Below, piece by piece: positions 44,996 through 55,672 of a stretch of DNA of 64,000 nucleotides. This DNA is from Isosphaeraceae bacterium EP7 (GTDB taxonomy: Bacteria > Planctomycetota > Planctomycetia > Isosphaerales > Isosphaeraceae), in contig CP151667.1 of the NCBI GenBank assembly GCA_038400315.1, positions 3,793,174-3,857,173 on the forward strand, in the 5' to 3' direction. The notes below the pieces were generated by a model. It searched no databases, was not told the origin of the DNA, and was given only the letters and a program-made list of their open reading frames with translations. The translations under genes and the position numbers were made by a program. Every line of letters begins with the position of its first letter. Within the stretch, counting starts at the first letter, position 1.

Positions 44996-45355
44996 GCGAC
45001 GATCCTCCTGGCGCGAGGCCACGGCTCATCGTCTCCCGGGACGGGCAACGCCCCGCGACGCCCCTGCAACATGGCAGGGCGGCGGGGCGGACGTCCGGGG
45101 TGTCAATGAGGACGGACCCACGCCCACTTGACTCGGTCTGGCGCCTAAAGGCTGATCGTGGAGCGGATTCTGCTTGTTCGAGGGGAAGGCGGCGCTTCAT
45201 CGGGACGAGGCCGCCATTCAACTCCCGGGTAATGGTACTAGTGGACTCAGGCCCCTACAAGGCCGCCCGAAATTTCGTTGTGTTCGTTCTTTCCGAAAAT
45301 TTCGAACAACCGCGACGACTCCACGTGGGCGGGATGGCTCGATTCGTCCGCCGCG
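44996..45355. other. Divergent intergenic region, oxidase operon / CPBP gene
   Basis: 360 bp holding the oxidase operon promoter and that of the CPBP gene. The only structure seen is a pair of palindromes at 45269-45304, listed separately. A TTGACA on the minus strand at 45106-45101 has no matching -10. Confidence 0.5.
45269..45304. promoter_or_regulatory. Paired AT-rich palindromes, candidate operator
   Basis: CGAAATTTCG (45269-45278) and CGAAAATTTCG (45294-45304) are near-identical palindromes about 25 bp apart centre to centre, AT-rich in GC-rich DNA and between divergent genes. They could be a binding site for a dimeric regulator of the oxidase operon. Confidence 0.35.
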
Positions 45356-46204
45356 ATGGTCGATGAAAATCCGGTGCGCACGAAAACGACGAATGCCATC
45401 CCCCGATCTCCCCGGACGCGGCCAAGGTCGCGGTTCGGATATGACCACCGATGGTGGGGCGAGGCCCCCCCGCCGGCGGCCGTCGACTCGTCGTACTGGT
45501 CGGCCACCCGCAGGCCGATCCCCTGCCTCCTCTTCATCTTGCCCGCGCTGTTGGCCTATGAGCTTGGCGTCGCCTGGCTGGGCGGGGGCTCGGGCACAAT
45601 CCGGGCGGGGGCCGATTCTTGGATGCGGCACGCGCTGGGCGTCCTGGGCCTGACTGATCGATGGCTCCCGCCGCTGGGCCTGGTGCTGGCGCTCGTCGGC
45701 TGGCAGGCGGTCGACCGCCGCGACTGGAAGTTCTCGCCCATGCTCTTGCCGGGCATGGCCGCGGAGAGCCTGCTCCTGGCCGTGGCCCTGATCGGCCTGA
45801 GCCGCGTTGTCGACCTGGGGTTTACCCAGATGGACGGGCCCGAGGTCCTGGCTGCGGGCCTGGCGCATCCGGCGGCCCCCCTGGTCGGGTTCCTGGGGGC
45901 GGGGCTCTATGAGGAGGCCCTCTTCCGCCTGGCACTCGTCCCCTTGATTTACGGGGCCGCGCGGCTGATCCTTTTGCCGGGGGTCATCGCCGGCACGCTG
46001 GCGATCAGCGGCTCGGCCCTGCTGTTCTCGCTGGCCCATCATGCGGGGGCGCCCGGCGAGTCGTTCACCTGGTTCGCATTCATCTTCCGCTGGCTGGCCG
46101 GGGTCTACTTCGCCTGGGTGTTCGTGGCCCGCGGGTTCGGCGTGGCCGTCGGCACGCATACTGCTTACGACGTGATCGTTGGCTGGTTCGGCTGGCACTT
46201 CTAG
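45356..46204 (+). CDS. CPBP (Abi/CAAX) family intramembrane protease
   Basis: 282 residues. A soluble N-terminus of about 55 residues leads to YWSATRRPIPCLLF and about seven membrane helices. The protease motifs are present: EEALFR (Glu-Glu and Arg), LLFSLAHHAG (His), and GVAVGTHTAYDV (His). Family members are Rce1-type intramembrane glutamic proteases involved in processing or in bacteriocin/stress functions. The start is uncertain: ATG 45356 or a TTG further upstream. Divergent from the oxidase operon; overlaps nothing. Confidence 0.85.
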   Translation: MVDENPVRTKTTNAIPRSPRTRPRSRFGYDHRWWGEAPPPAAVDSSYWSATRRPIPCLLFILPALLAYELGVAWLGGGSGTIRAGADSWMRHALGVLGLTDRWLPPLGLVLALVGWQAVDRRDWKFSPMLLPGMAAESLLLAVALIGLSRVVDLGFTQMDGPEVLAAGLAHPAAPLVGFLGAGLYEEALFRLALVPLIYGAARLILLPGVIAGTLAISGSALLFSLAHHAGAPGESFTWFAFIFRWLAGVYFAWVFVARGFGVAVGTHTAYDVIVGWFGWHF

Positions 46205-46228
46205 CGTGACTGGCAACGGAGACGGCGA

Positions 46229-47134
46229 GTGCGATTCATCCACCTATCCGATGTTCACGTCTGGCGTTACGCCTGGAAGCCCTGGAAGCTGTTCAGCAAA
46301 CGCGCCGTCGGCATGATCGAGCTGGTTTCGGGCCGCGCCGGTCGGTTCCGCCTGGAACGTCTCGAAGAGGTCGTCGCGCGGATCGAGGCGCTCAACGCCG
46401 ACCATGTGCTGATCACCGGCGACCTGACCACTACGGCGCTGCGGCACGAGTTCCACGTCGCCAGGGCCGCCCTCGAGCCGCTGCTGGTCGACCCCGAGCG
46501 TGCCACGGTGATCCCCGGGAACCATGATCGGTACACCTGGGGTTCGGTGCGGTCCAAGGAGTTCGAGACGCACTTCGGCGAGTTCGCCCCCAGGTCGACG
46601 TTCCCCTGGCTGCGCCGGCTCGACGAGCGCACGGCCATCCTGGGGCTTGATCCGACGCGTTCTCACCTCTCGGCCACCGGCCGGCTCCCTGAGAAGCAAT
46701 TCGCGGAGGCCAGGGCGCTGCTGGCCGACGAAGCGAACCGGCCCGAGCGGCTGATCGTGGCGTGCCACTATCCGCTGGAGGCCCCGACCTTCTGGGCCGG
46801 TGAACTGGCCAAGAAGCGGATGAAGAACGCGCCCGAGGTGGAGGCCTGGCTCGCCGGCCTGGGGCCTCACCTCTATTGCTGCGGCCACGTCCACGCAGCC
46901 TGGGCGTTCCGACCCCGGGCCGTCCCCGAACAGCTCTGCCTCAACGCCGGGGCGCCCTTGATGCACGACAAGATCGGGACAAGGCCGCCGGGGTTCCTGG
47001 AAGTCGAGCTGCACGAAGGGATCGTGAGCGTGCTGCATCACGCCTGGGTGGAGAACGACCGCTGGGAAGTGCGGCCGATGCACCAGGATCCGGCATTCTT
47101 CGACGTCGGCGAGCGGGCCGCCGGCACCGCCTGA
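46229..47134 (+). CDS. Calcineurin-like metallophosphoesterase
   Basis: 301 residues, GTG start with GGAGA 6 bp upstream. It has the five metal-binding blocks: FIHLSDVHV (DxH), LITGDLTT (GD), IPGNHDRY (GNHD), VACHYPLE (H), and CCGHVHAAW (GHxH). Related enzymes hydrolyse cyclic nucleotides, UDP-sugars or phospholipids; the substrate cannot be fixed. It is soluble. It follows the CPBP gene by 24 bp and is probably in the same operon; the two stops converge on the ATP synthase operon end. Confidence 0.9.
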   Translation: MRFIHLSDVHVWRYAWKPWKLFSKRAVGMIELVSGRAGRFRLERLEEVVARIEALNADHVLITGDLTTTALRHEFHVARAALEPLLVDPERATVIPGNHDRYTWGSVRSKEFETHFGEFAPRSTFPWLRRLDERTAILGLDPTRSHLSATGRLPEKQFAEARALLADEANRPERLIVACHYPLEAPTFWAGELAKKRMKNAPEVEAWLAGLGPHLYCCGHVHAAWAFRPRAVPEQLCLNAGAPLMHDKIGTRPPGFLEVELHEGIVSVLHHAWVENDRWEVRPMHQDPAFFDVGERAAGTA

Positions 47135-47182
47135 CGCGGTGAGACGGCGGCCCTGCCGGCTTGTTTTAGGAGCGGTCCGGTC

Positions 47183-47620
47183 TTACTTGGTGGCGACGTG
47201 GACGAGGGCCCGGGCCCGGCCGATGGCCCGCTCGCGGTCGTCCTGTTCGAGGTCGCCGACGGCCCGGATGGCCTGCGCCTTGGCGAGCTCGGCCTTGGCC
47301 GCGCCGGCTTCGATGGCGGCGGCCGGGATGGCTCGGCTGGTCAGGACGGTCACGACGTCGTCGCGGACCTGGACGAAGCCGCGGTCGACGAAGTAGCGGC
47401 GGACCTGGTCGCCGACCTTGGTCCGCAGCTCGCCATAGCCGAGCCGGCCGATGACGGGGGAGCGTCCGGGCAGGATGCCCAGTTCCCCGTCGTGCAGGGG
47501 GACGGCGACGAAGTCGACCATCTCGTCGATGATGGTCTTCTCGGGCGTGACGACCAGGCATTGGATGCGGTCGCCCGGCTTCTTTCCGGCGTGGGCCTCG
47601 GCGAAATCGGCCGTGGACAT
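47183..47620 (-). CDS. atpC: ATP synthase subunit epsilon
   Basis: 145 residues. It has the N-terminal beta-sandwich (VPLHDGELGILPGRSPVIGR) and the C-terminal two-helix region of the epsilon subunit, which joins F1 to the c-ring and inhibits ATP hydrolysis. Last gene of the operon, 136 bp after atpD. It ends 48 bp from the convergent phosphoesterase stop. Confidence 0.93.
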   Translation of the reverse strand: MSTADFAEAHAGKKPGDRIQCLVVTPEKTIIDEMVDFVAVPLHDGELGILPGRSPVIGRLGYGELRTKVGDQVRRYFVDRGFVQVRDDVVTVLTSRAIPAAAIEAGAAKAELAKAQAIRAVGDLEQDDRERAIGRARALVHVATK

Positions 47621-47756
47621 GGTCGGGGCGCCTTCTTCTCTCGAGGGGGCGATGCGGTCTCGGGCGAGCCGTCAGTGCGTGGGCGACGATCGACGCGCCG
47701 CGCGGCCGGTTAAATGGCCCGCGCGACGCGTTGGGTTCGATTCGCTTCGTCTGGCC

Positions 47757-49319
<1,563 letters not shown>

Positions 49320-50240
49320 TTATTCGAGGGCCGCGGCGGCTCCGATGATCTCGGCCAACTCGCCGGTGATCTGGGCCTGGCGGGCCCGGTTGTAGAGCAT
49401 GGTGAGCGACTTGACCATCGAGTCGGCGTTCTCGGTCGCCCCCCGCATGGCGACCATCCGGGCGATCTGCTCGCTGACGGCCGCGTCGAGGAAGCACTTG
49501 AACAGCCGGACCTTGAACGAGACGGGGACGATCTCTTCGAGGATCGAGCGGGCGTCGGGCTCGAACTCGTAGGGAACGCGCCTGGCGGCCGGCGTCTCGG
49601 CCTTCGCCGCGAAGGCGGCGGAGTGGCGGATCGGGGCGGGGGTCTCGGCGACTTCAACGGCGGTCATCGGCAGCAGTGTGGTGACGACGGCCTGCTGCCT
49701 GGACGCGTTGATGAACTTGGTGTAGACGACCTGGAGCCGGTCGATCTGGCCGCGGACGTAGAGGCCGATGTAACGCTCGGCGATCGCGTCGATCTCCTCG
49801 AACTGCGGCTTGTCGTCGAACTGGGTGAACGACGCGTCGGTGGGGATTCCGCGGAACCGGAAGTAGGAGATCCCGCGCTTACCGGCGACTTCCACCGAGG
49901 TGGAGACGCCCTCGGCCTGCTCGTCGAAATAGGTGCGAGTGGCGGCGCGGATCACGTTGCCGTTGTATCCGCCGGCCAGCCCGCGGTTGGAGGTGAGCAC
50001 CAGGATCAGCGACCGCTTGACCTCGGCCCTGGGCTCGAGCAAGGGGTGGCTGACGTTCTGCGCCGTCGCTCCCAGGTCGGCCACCAGCTCGGCGATCTTG
50101 CGAGTGTAGGCCTCGGCCTCGGTGGCGCGATCCAGCGCCTTCTTGAATCGGGCGGTGGCGATCAGCTCCATCGTCCGGGTGATCTTGCGGATGTTCTGCA
50201 CCGACTTGCGGCGCTTGATGATCGCGCGGGCCTTGGCCAT
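49320..50240 (-). CDS. atpG: ATP synthase subunit gamma
   Basis: 306 residues. N-terminal helix IKRRKSVQNIRKITRTMELI and C-terminal helix (RGATENADSMVKSLTMLYNRAR) form the rotor shaft; the Rossmann-like middle is longer than in E. coli (286). A Pro/Ala insertion occurs around residue 200. Separated from atpA by a long hairpin. Confidence 0.94.
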   Translation of the reverse strand: MAKARAIIKRRKSVQNIRKITRTMELIATARFKKALDRATEAEAYTRKIAELVADLGATAQNVSHPLLEPRAEVKRSLILVLTSNRGLAGGYNGNVIRAATRTYFDEQAEGVSTSVEVAGKRGISYFRFRGIPTDASFTQFDDKPQFEEIDAIAERYIGLYVRGQIDRLQVVYTKFINASRQQAVVTTLLPMTAVEVAETPAPIRHSAAFAAKAETPAARRVPYEFEPDARSILEEIVPVSFKVRLFKCFLDAAVSEQIARMVAMRGATENADSMVKSLTMLYNRARQAQITGELAEIIGAAAALE

Positions 50241-50287
50241 CGGGGGATCTCGCGTGGAGCTGCGTCGGAGCGTCCGGGTTCGGTGCG

Positions 50288-50325
50288 GCCCTCTTCCCGC
50301 CGCGCGGGCGCGGCGGGAAGAGGGC
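50288..50325 (-). other. 17-bp perfect intercistronic hairpin, atpA-atpG
   Basis: Positions 50288-50304 are the exact complement of 50309-50325 around a 4-nt loop, in the 112-bp gap between the atpA stop and atpG start. It is strong enough to protect or terminate atpA mRNA; no T-tract. Confidence 0.6.
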
Positions 50326-50352
50326 TCGGGGGGCCGCGTCTCGTCTCTTGGG

Positions 50353-52059
50353 TCAGACCGCCGCGACGGCGGCGGTCTTCACCAGGACGGCAGTGGGGCG
50401 GAAGGCTGCCTTGAACTCGTTCAGGGCGGCCTTCAGCTCCGAGATGATCTGGTCGTTGAACTTCTTCTCCTTGAGCAGTTGCTCGCGGAGCGCGGGCTTG
50501 GCGTCGCGGACGAAATGGAGGAACTCCCGTTCGAACCGCTGGACGTCCTTGATCGGGACTTCGTCGAGGAAGCCCTCCGAGCCGGCGTAGATGCTCATCG
50601 CCTGGTCGACGGCGTTGAGCGGCTGGTACTGCGGCTGCTTCAGCAGCTCGACCATGCGGTAGCCGCGGTCGAGCTGGAGCTGCGTGGCCTTGTCCAGCTC
50701 GGTACCGAGCTGCGCGAAGGCTTCCAGCTCGCGGAATGCGGCCAGGTCGAGGCGGAGGCCGCCGGCGACCTTGCGCATCGCGCCGATCTGGGCCTTGCCG
50801 CCCACGCGTGAGACGCTGATGCCGACGTCGATGGCCGGGCGGACGCCGGCGAAGAAGAGGTCGGGCTGGAGGTAGATCTGGCCGTCGGTGATCGAGATGA
50901 CGTTGGTGGGGATGTAGGCCGAGACCTCACCCTCAAGCGTCTCGATGATCGGCAGCGCGGTGAGCGAGCCGCCTGAATTGGTCGTCTTGACGACCTTGTG
51001 GCCCTGCGAGAAGTGCTCCTTCAGCGCATGGGCCGCCTCTTCGGCGCCAGGCACGCCGATGTAGACCTTGCCGTCGACACCCGCCGAATCTTCGATCAGG
51101 GCCTTGGGGTCGTGCGACTCGGGCACGATGACGTACTTGTTGGCCAGCTTGGCCGAACGCTCGAGCAGGCGGCTGTGGGCGTAGAAGACGTCGCCGGGGT
51201 AGGCTTCGCGGCCCGGCGGGCGGCGGAGCAGCAGCGACAGCTCGCGGTAGGCGACGGCCTGCTTGGAGAGGTCGTCGTACACAACGAGGGTGGCGCCCCC
51301 CTTCTCGTACATGAAGTACTCGGCCATGGCGCAGCCGGCGTAGGGGGCCAGGTACTGCAACGGGGCCGGGTCGCTGGCGCCTGAGGCGACGACGATGGTG
51401 TAGTCCATCGCGCCGTTCTGGCGAAGGACTTCCACGAGCGCGGCGGTCGTCGATTCCTTCTGGGCGACGGCGACGTACACGCAGATGACGCCGGTCCCCT
51501 TCTGGTTGAGGATGGCGTCGATGGCGATTGCGGTCTTGCCGGTCTTGCGGTCGCCGATGATGAGCTGACGCTGGCCGCGGCCGATGGGCGTCATCGCATC
51601 GACGGCCTTCAGGCCGGTCTGCATCGGCTCGTCGACGGGCTGCCGGGCGGCAATGCCCGGGGCGATCGACTCGACCAGGCGGCTGTGCTCGGTGACGATC
51701 GGACCCTTGTTGTCGATCGGCGCGCCGAGCGGGTTGACCACCCGGCCGACCATCGCCTCGCCGACCGGGACGCGCAGCAGCTCGCCGGTGGCGGTGACCG
51801 TCTCGCCCTCGCGGATGCCCGTGAAGTCGCCCAGGATGATGACGCCGACGCTCGACTCTTCGAGGTTCAGTGCCACGCCCTTGACGCCGTTGGCGAAGGA
51901 GACCATCTCGCCGGTCATGACGCCCGAGAGCCCGTGGATGCGGGCGATGCCGTCGCCGACCTCGAGGACCCGGCCGACTTCGGACCGCGCGACGCCGGCC
52001 TCGAACTGCTCGATCTCACGCTGAATGACTGAAGTGATCTCGTCGGCTCGAAATTTCAT
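50353..52059 (-). CDS. atpA: ATP synthase subunit alpha
   Basis: 568 residues, longer than the usual 500-515. P-loop GDRKTGKT; the non-catalytic nucleotide site and arginine-finger segment [10 protein letters not shown] are intact. The C-terminal extension ends [18 protein letters not shown]. Its start overlaps the atpH stop by 44 bp, so translation is coupled. Non-catalytic F1 subunit. Confidence 0.97.
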   Translation of the reverse strand: MKFRADEITSVIQREIEQFEAGVARSEVGRVLEVGDGIARIHGLSGVMTGEMVSFANGVKGVALNLEESSVGVIILGDFTGIREGETVTATGELLRVPVGEAMVGRVVNPLGAPIDNKGPIVTEHSRLVESIAPGIAARQPVDEPMQTGLKAVDAMTPIGRGQRQLIIGDRKTGKTAIAIDAILNQKGTGVICVYVAVAQKESTTAALVEVLRQNGAMDYTIVVASGASDPAPLQYLAPYAGCAMAEYFMYEKGGATLVVYDDLSKQAVAYRELSLLLRRPPGREAYPGDVFYAHSRLLERSAKLANKYVIVPESHDPKALIEDSAGVDGKVYIGVPGAEEAAHALKEHFSQGHKVVKTTNSGGSLTALPIIETLEGEVSAYIPTNVISITDGQIYLQPDLFFAGVRPAIDVGISVSRVGGKAQIGAMRKVAGGLRLDLAAFRELEAFAQLGTELDKATQLQLDRGYRMVELLKQPQYQPLNAVDQAMSIYAGSEGFLDEVPIKDVQRFEREFLHFVRDAKPALREQLLKEKKFNDQIISELKAALNEFKAAFRPTAVLVKTAAVAAV

Positions 52060-52651
52060 GCGTCTTCCCTTCGATCAGGCCCTGCCTGAGTTTCTCAAGT
52101 CGACTTTTGACCGAGGCGTCGTAGACGTCGTCGCCGACCTGGATCACCAGGCCGCCGATCAGCGAGGGGTCGACGGCCAGGCTCAGCACGGGTGTGGCGC
52201 CCAGCATCGCGGCCAGCCGGTCATACAAGGCCGACTGCTGCGACTCGTCCAGCGCGACGGCCGAGCGGATCGAGACCGGGCGGCGATTGAGCCGGCCGTC
52301 GAGGATCGCCCTGGCCTTGCGCGAGACGGGGCCGAGCAGGTCCAGCCGGCCGTGCTGGTTGAGCACCCGGAGGAACCTGGTCAGTGTGTCCGAGGCGCGA
52401 CCGCCGAACGTCTCCGACAGGATCCGGTCCTTGTCGCTCGTCGACAGGGCCGGTGAGCTGAGCATGGAGGCGAACCGGCGGTTGGCCACGAAGATGTCGG
52501 CCACCAGCTCGTCGAGCTCGTCGAGCAGCGCCGAGGCGTCATCCCCGTTCTGCGCGACGTTGACCAGGGCCTCGGCGTAGTTGCGTGTCAGCTCGGGCGC
52601 CGCATCGTCGAGGATGGTGCGGTGGTAGACCTCGGGGGCGGTCTCGGTCAT
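52016..52651 (-). CDS. atpH: ATP synthase subunit delta
   Basis: 211 residues, helical N-terminus ([11 protein letters not shown]) and a C-terminal domain with [19 protein letters not shown], then [21 protein letters not shown], the family signature. Joins F1 to the peripheral stalk. Starts inside the atpF stop (ATGA, 4-bp overlap). Confidence 0.93.
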   Translation of the reverse strand: MTETAPEVYHRTILDDAAPELTRNYAEALVNVAQNGDDASALLDELDELVADIFVANRRFASMLSSPALSTSDKDRILSETFGGRASDTLTRFLRVLNQHGRLDLLGPVSRKARAILDGRLNRRPVSIRSAVALDESQQSALYDRLAAMLGATPVLSLAVDPSLIGGLVIQVGDDVYDASVKSRLEKLRQGLIEGKTHEISSRRDHFSHSA

Positions 52652-53361
52652 GAGTGGCCCCCATGGCCGTTGGCTGCGGGCAGCTCATTCGTGGCCATCT
52701 CGACGAGCCGGCGATGGTCGTCGTCGCCGATCGACCGGGAGAGGACCTTGCCGGCGACCGAGACGGCCAGGTCGGCGGTCTTGGTCCAGATCTGGTCGAG
52801 GGCCTCGTCGCGGGCCGTGCTGATGTCGCGCTGGGCACGGACCTTGGACGCCTCGGCCTCGGCCTGGGCCTTCTGGACGATGTCGTTGGCGACGACCTCG
52901 GCCTCCTGGCGGGCCTTGACGAGGATGGCCTGGTGCTGCTGGGCAACCTGGTCCATGAGCCGCTTGTGCTCGAGGAGCAGCTGCTCGCTGGCGTTGCGGG
53001 CCTTTTCGGTGTCCAGCAGGACGTGTTCGAGGTGCTCCTCGCGCTGGTGCATGGCGGTCATCAGCGGCTTCCAGGCGAACTTGCCGAGGACGGCGAGCAG
53101 GCCGAGGAAGACGACGGCGGTCCAGACGGCCAGCGGGAGCTGCACGGCGAGGATATTGGGCGACTTGGCCTCGGCGGCGGCGGCGTGTTCGGCGACGGCG
53201 GTGTGGGCCGTGGCCTCGGCGTGGGCGACCTCGTCGGAGGCGTGCTTGGCGATCGCGGCCGGCGAGTGCCCGTCGGCGGCCTGCGCCCGGGCCGGTCGGG
53301 CCGGCGCCAGGGCCACGCCGAGCAGCATCAGCGCGAGCGCCAGGTTCGAGAGCCGGGACAT
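52648..53361 (-). CDS. atpF: ATP synthase subunit b, with signal-like N-terminus
   Basis: 237 residues. An N-terminal hydrophobic, signal-peptide-like segment (to about 27, ending AQA) precedes an Ala/His-rich stretch. The normal b-subunit anchor LPLAVWTAVVFLGLLAVLGK then leads into the long stalk helix with coiled-coil heptads. The extra N-terminal part makes it longer than E. coli b (156). The MSRLSN start at 53361 is chosen; the open frame reaches 53421. Confidence 0.9.
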   Translation of the reverse strand: MSRLSNLALALMLLGVALAPARPARAQAADGHSPAAIAKHASDEVAHAEATAHTAVAEHAAAAEAKSPNILAVQLPLAVWTAVVFLGLLAVLGKFAWKPLMTAMHQREEHLEHVLLDTEKARNASEQLLLEHKRLMDQVAQQHQAILVKARQEAEVVANDIVQKAQAEAEASKVRAQRDISTARDEALDQIWTKTADLAVSVAGKVLSRSIGDDDHRRLVEMATNELPAANGHGGHS

Positions 53362-53479
53362 GGGAGGAGACCTCGTGAGGCGAGACCGGTCGGGCTTGGG
53401 TTCGACGCGACGGGCGGACACGGGATTGCACCCCGGGCCGCCCCGGCACGCCGCGACGCGGAGTGACGAGGGCCTGGGC

Positions 53480-53513
53480 GGGCGGGCCGGTTCGAGACGA
53501 GGGCGGCCCGCCC
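53480..53513 (-). other. 10-bp hairpin between atpE and atpF
   Basis: Positions 53480-53489 pair with 53504-53513, 15 bp after the atpE stop. It may shield the highly expressed atpE message. Confidence 0.45.
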
Positions 53514-53527
53514 TTGGTGGCCCGGGA

Positions 53528-53845
53528 TCAACCGGCCAGGATGAAGCCGATGATGATCAGGGCGAAGAACGTGACGCCTTCGATCAGCGCGGCCGAGATG
53601 ATCATGGCCGTCTGGATGTTGGAGGCGGTCTCGGGCTGGCGGGCCATGCTCTCGACGGCCGCCTTGGTCAGGCCGCCGATGCCGGCCGCGGCGCCGATGA
53701 TGACCAGGCCGACGGCCAGGGCGCGGAGGTCGGAGAACGGATACGCGACCACGGCGGCGGTGCCGGCGGTGGCCTGGGCCATGACCTGGGCCTGCATCAA
53801 GGCGAGGGAGACGATGGCGAGGGCGGCGGTCTTCACGAGTTTCAT
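53528..53845 (-). CDS. atpE: ATP synthase subunit c, with N-terminal extension
   Basis: 105 residues, against about 80 usually. The extra N-terminus resembles a signal peptide (to about 24, ending VMAQA). Two membrane helices flank the loop ARQP (68-71); the ion-binding carboxylate is Glu89 (AALIEGVTFFAL). The Na+-type Gln in helix 1 is replaced (GIGGLT), so proton coupling is likely (inference). Confidence 0.94.
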   Translation of the reverse strand: MKLVKTAALAIVSLALMQAQVMAQATAGTAAVVAYPFSDLRALAVGLVIIGAAAGIGGLTKAAVESMARQPETASNIQTAMIISAALIEGVTFFALIIIGFILAG

Positions 53846-54014
53846 CGCGGACGAAGCTCCACAGGTCAGGGTGCTGCCGGGTGCGGCGGGCCGATCGATG
53901 GTCCGCCGGGGTGGGGTGAGGGAGCGTCCCTCGCCCGGTTTCAGGGGCCGAGGCGGGCATGGGGCTGTTGCGTCGGACCGATCCCGACGGCCTTCGCCCA
54001 CCCGCCGGGATCGA

Positions 54015-54821
54015 TCAGTGCGGGTGCACCGCCGAGCCGATGAACAACGCCGACAGGAAGGTGAAGATGTAGGCCTGGAGGAACGCGACGAAGAGTTCGA
54101 GCAGGCTCAGGGCCACCGAGCCGACGATGCTCGCCGGCATCACCACCGCGAACAGATTGCTGTGCTCCACCACCAGGATGAAGCCCAGGATGACCGCCAG
54201 CACGATGTGCCCGGCCATCATGTTGGCGAAGAGCCTGACGGCCAGCACGATGTGCCGGATGAACAGGCCCGCCACCTCGATCAGGAACATCAGGCCCCAG
54301 AGCGGCGGCTTGAGCAGGGCCGGGACGTCCAGGTGCGGCACGATGCCGACCCAGAAGCCGACGGGCCCCATCGCCCGGCTGCCCGCCAGGATCACGGTGC
54401 CCAGCGTCATGACGGCCAGCACGGCCGTGACGTTGATATTGCCCGTGGCCGACGCCCCGCCGGGGACCATGCCCAGCAGGTTGCAAGTCAGGACGAAGAA
54501 GAAGAGCGTCCAGAGATACGGGACGTACTTGTCGGCGTCGTGGCCGCCGATGGCCGGCCTGGCCACCTGGTCCCGCACGAACAGGAGCAGCGTCTCGAAG
54601 AGATTCTTGATCGGCCCCCGGGTCACCGGCGACCGCGCGATATGACGCGCCAGCGGGATGACGATGAGGGCGATGAGCACCGCCGCCAGCAGTTCCATCA
54701 CCATGAACCGGGTGATCTGCAGGCCGAGGACATTCGGGAGTTGGATGTCCCAGAACGGCAGCTCGATCGAGTTATGGTCGATGACGTGGTCGAGCGGGTT
54801 GTGGCTGTGACCTTCGGCCAT
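54015..54821 (-). CDS. atpB: ATP synthase subunit a
   Basis: 268 residues, about six helices. The essential Arg sits in AVRLFANMMAGHIVL; the last helix is QAYIFTFLSALFIGSAV. Forms the proton half-channels facing the c-ring. ATG 54821 follows the frame; it lies 97 bp after atpZ. Proximal gene order B-E-F-H-A-G-D-C is canonical. Confidence 0.95.
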   Translation of the reverse strand: MAEGHSHNPLDHVIDHNSIELPFWDIQLPNVLGLQITRFMVMELLAAVLIALIVIPLARHIARSPVTRGPIKNLFETLLLFVRDQVARPAIGGHDADKYVPYLWTLFFFVLTCNLLGMVPGGASATGNINVTAVLAVMTLGTVILAGSRAMGPVGFWVGIVPHLDVPALLKPPLWGLMFLIEVAGLFIRHIVLAVRLFANMMAGHIVLAVILGFILVVEHSNLFAVVMPASIVGSVALSLLELFVAFLQAYIFTFLSALFIGSAVHPH

Positions 54822-54918
54822 GAGAGGGGGCGTCCCGGTTGGATCCATGGTCGGCGGAGAGTTCGACGCCCTGCGTCGAGCGTCGGCTTCGGAGGTTGTG
54901 TCTGGTGCCCGTCGAAGG

Positions 54919-55161
54919 TCAGGCCGGCCGGTCGTCGGCTCCGGGCCCGATCCCAGTCTTGGCGATCTTGAGCAGATGGGCCATGCCGACGGCAAAGCCG
55001 AGGGCGAAACCGACGAGCACGCCCCAGGGCTTAATGCCCAGCCACCGGTCCAGAGCGACGCCGGCCAGGGCCGGGAGACTGAACTCCAGCCCGATCGTGG
55101 TCACCCGGGAGGCCCAGTCCATGCCGACAGACAAGGACGAGCGGCGGATCGGTTCCGGCAT
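54919..55161 (-). CDS. atpZ: AtpZ/AtpI-family ATP synthase accessory protein
   Basis: About 80 residues (start at ATG 55161 or 55170). Two helices with LEFSLPALAGVALDRWLGIK, then GFALGFAVGMAHLLKIAK, the AtpZ/AtpI pattern. Thought to help c-ring assembly or Mg2+/Ca2+ supply. First gene of the operon. Confidence 0.85.
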   Translation of the reverse strand: MPEPIRRSSLSVGMDWASRVTTIGLEFSLPALAGVALDRWLGIKPWGVLVGFALGFAVGMAHLLKIAKTGIGPGADDRPA

Positions 55162-55293
55162 GTCAATCATCCTTCCCCCTCAGCCCCGGACGGACGCCCC
55201 GCGGCCAGCCTGCGGCCCGAGGGGCCGCGGCGAGTCGGAGGGGTCGGCACTCTGCGTGATCCGCGGGGGGAGAGTCTGCCTCGATGAAAGAGG

Positions 55294-55322
55294 TTTTACC
55301 CGTCGCGTCCAGGGGCTGTCAA
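55294..55322 (-). promoter_or_regulatory. Promoter of the ATP synthase operon
   Basis: On the minus strand a perfect TTGACA (55322-55317) is followed after 17 bp by GTAAAA (55299-55294), or after 18 bp by TAAAAC. A 5' UTR of about 125 nt to atpZ would result. Confidence 0.55.
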
Positions 55323-55488
55323 CACCCTGGAAGATTCTTCGAGAAATTTTTCACAATGTCGAGGTCGTGGCGATAAGCCTTGGGGATTCCGCCGGTTTGG
55401 TCGAGGTCGAATCGGGCATGCGGGGGGTGTCTGAGCGTTGCAACGGGGCGGATCTGTCCGAAGTCGGACACCCTCAGGTGTTTCGTGC

Positions 55489-55517
55489 TTGACAATTCAT
55501 CCGAAGTTTGATATCTC
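55489..55517 (+). promoter_or_regulatory. Consensus sigma-70 promoter
   Basis: TTGACA (55489-55494), 17 bp, TATCTC (55512-55517), the best -35 in the region. It predicts transcription from about 55524 and, with the terminator below, a short transcript of about 150 nt. Confidence 0.6.
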
Positions 55518-55523
55518 CAAGCA

Positions 55524-55672
55524 GGCTGGTAGTACGGCGTTAGCTTGACGATTCGTGACCCAAGGCCGACATGGGGTCGAGATGATTCCACCCGCTTGTT
55601 GGATCACCACGGTTTGCCCCGACTGAGGCGGCGTCCTCCGCGACATGCGGTGGGGACGGCCGCCTTTTTTGT
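55524..55672 (+). ncRNA. Candidate small RNA or attenuated leader
   Basis: A consensus promoter and a strong intrinsic terminator enclose about 150 nt with no open frame and no ribosome-binding site. It could be an independent small RNA or a 5' leader that attenuates the DUF4912 gene. I do not recognise 6S, SRP, tmRNA or a named riboswitch. Confidence 0.45.
55626..55670 (+). terminator. Rho-independent terminator
   Basis: AGGCGGC (55626-55632) pairs with GCCGCCT (55659-55665) and the stem continues with GTCC/GGAC past a bulged G. Six Ts follow (55665-55670). Confidence 0.75.

Noticed and set aside
45101-45106. TTGACA on the minus strand as the oxidase operon promoter
   Set aside because: No acceptable -10 box lies 16-19 bp downstream; the sequence there is GCCGCC.
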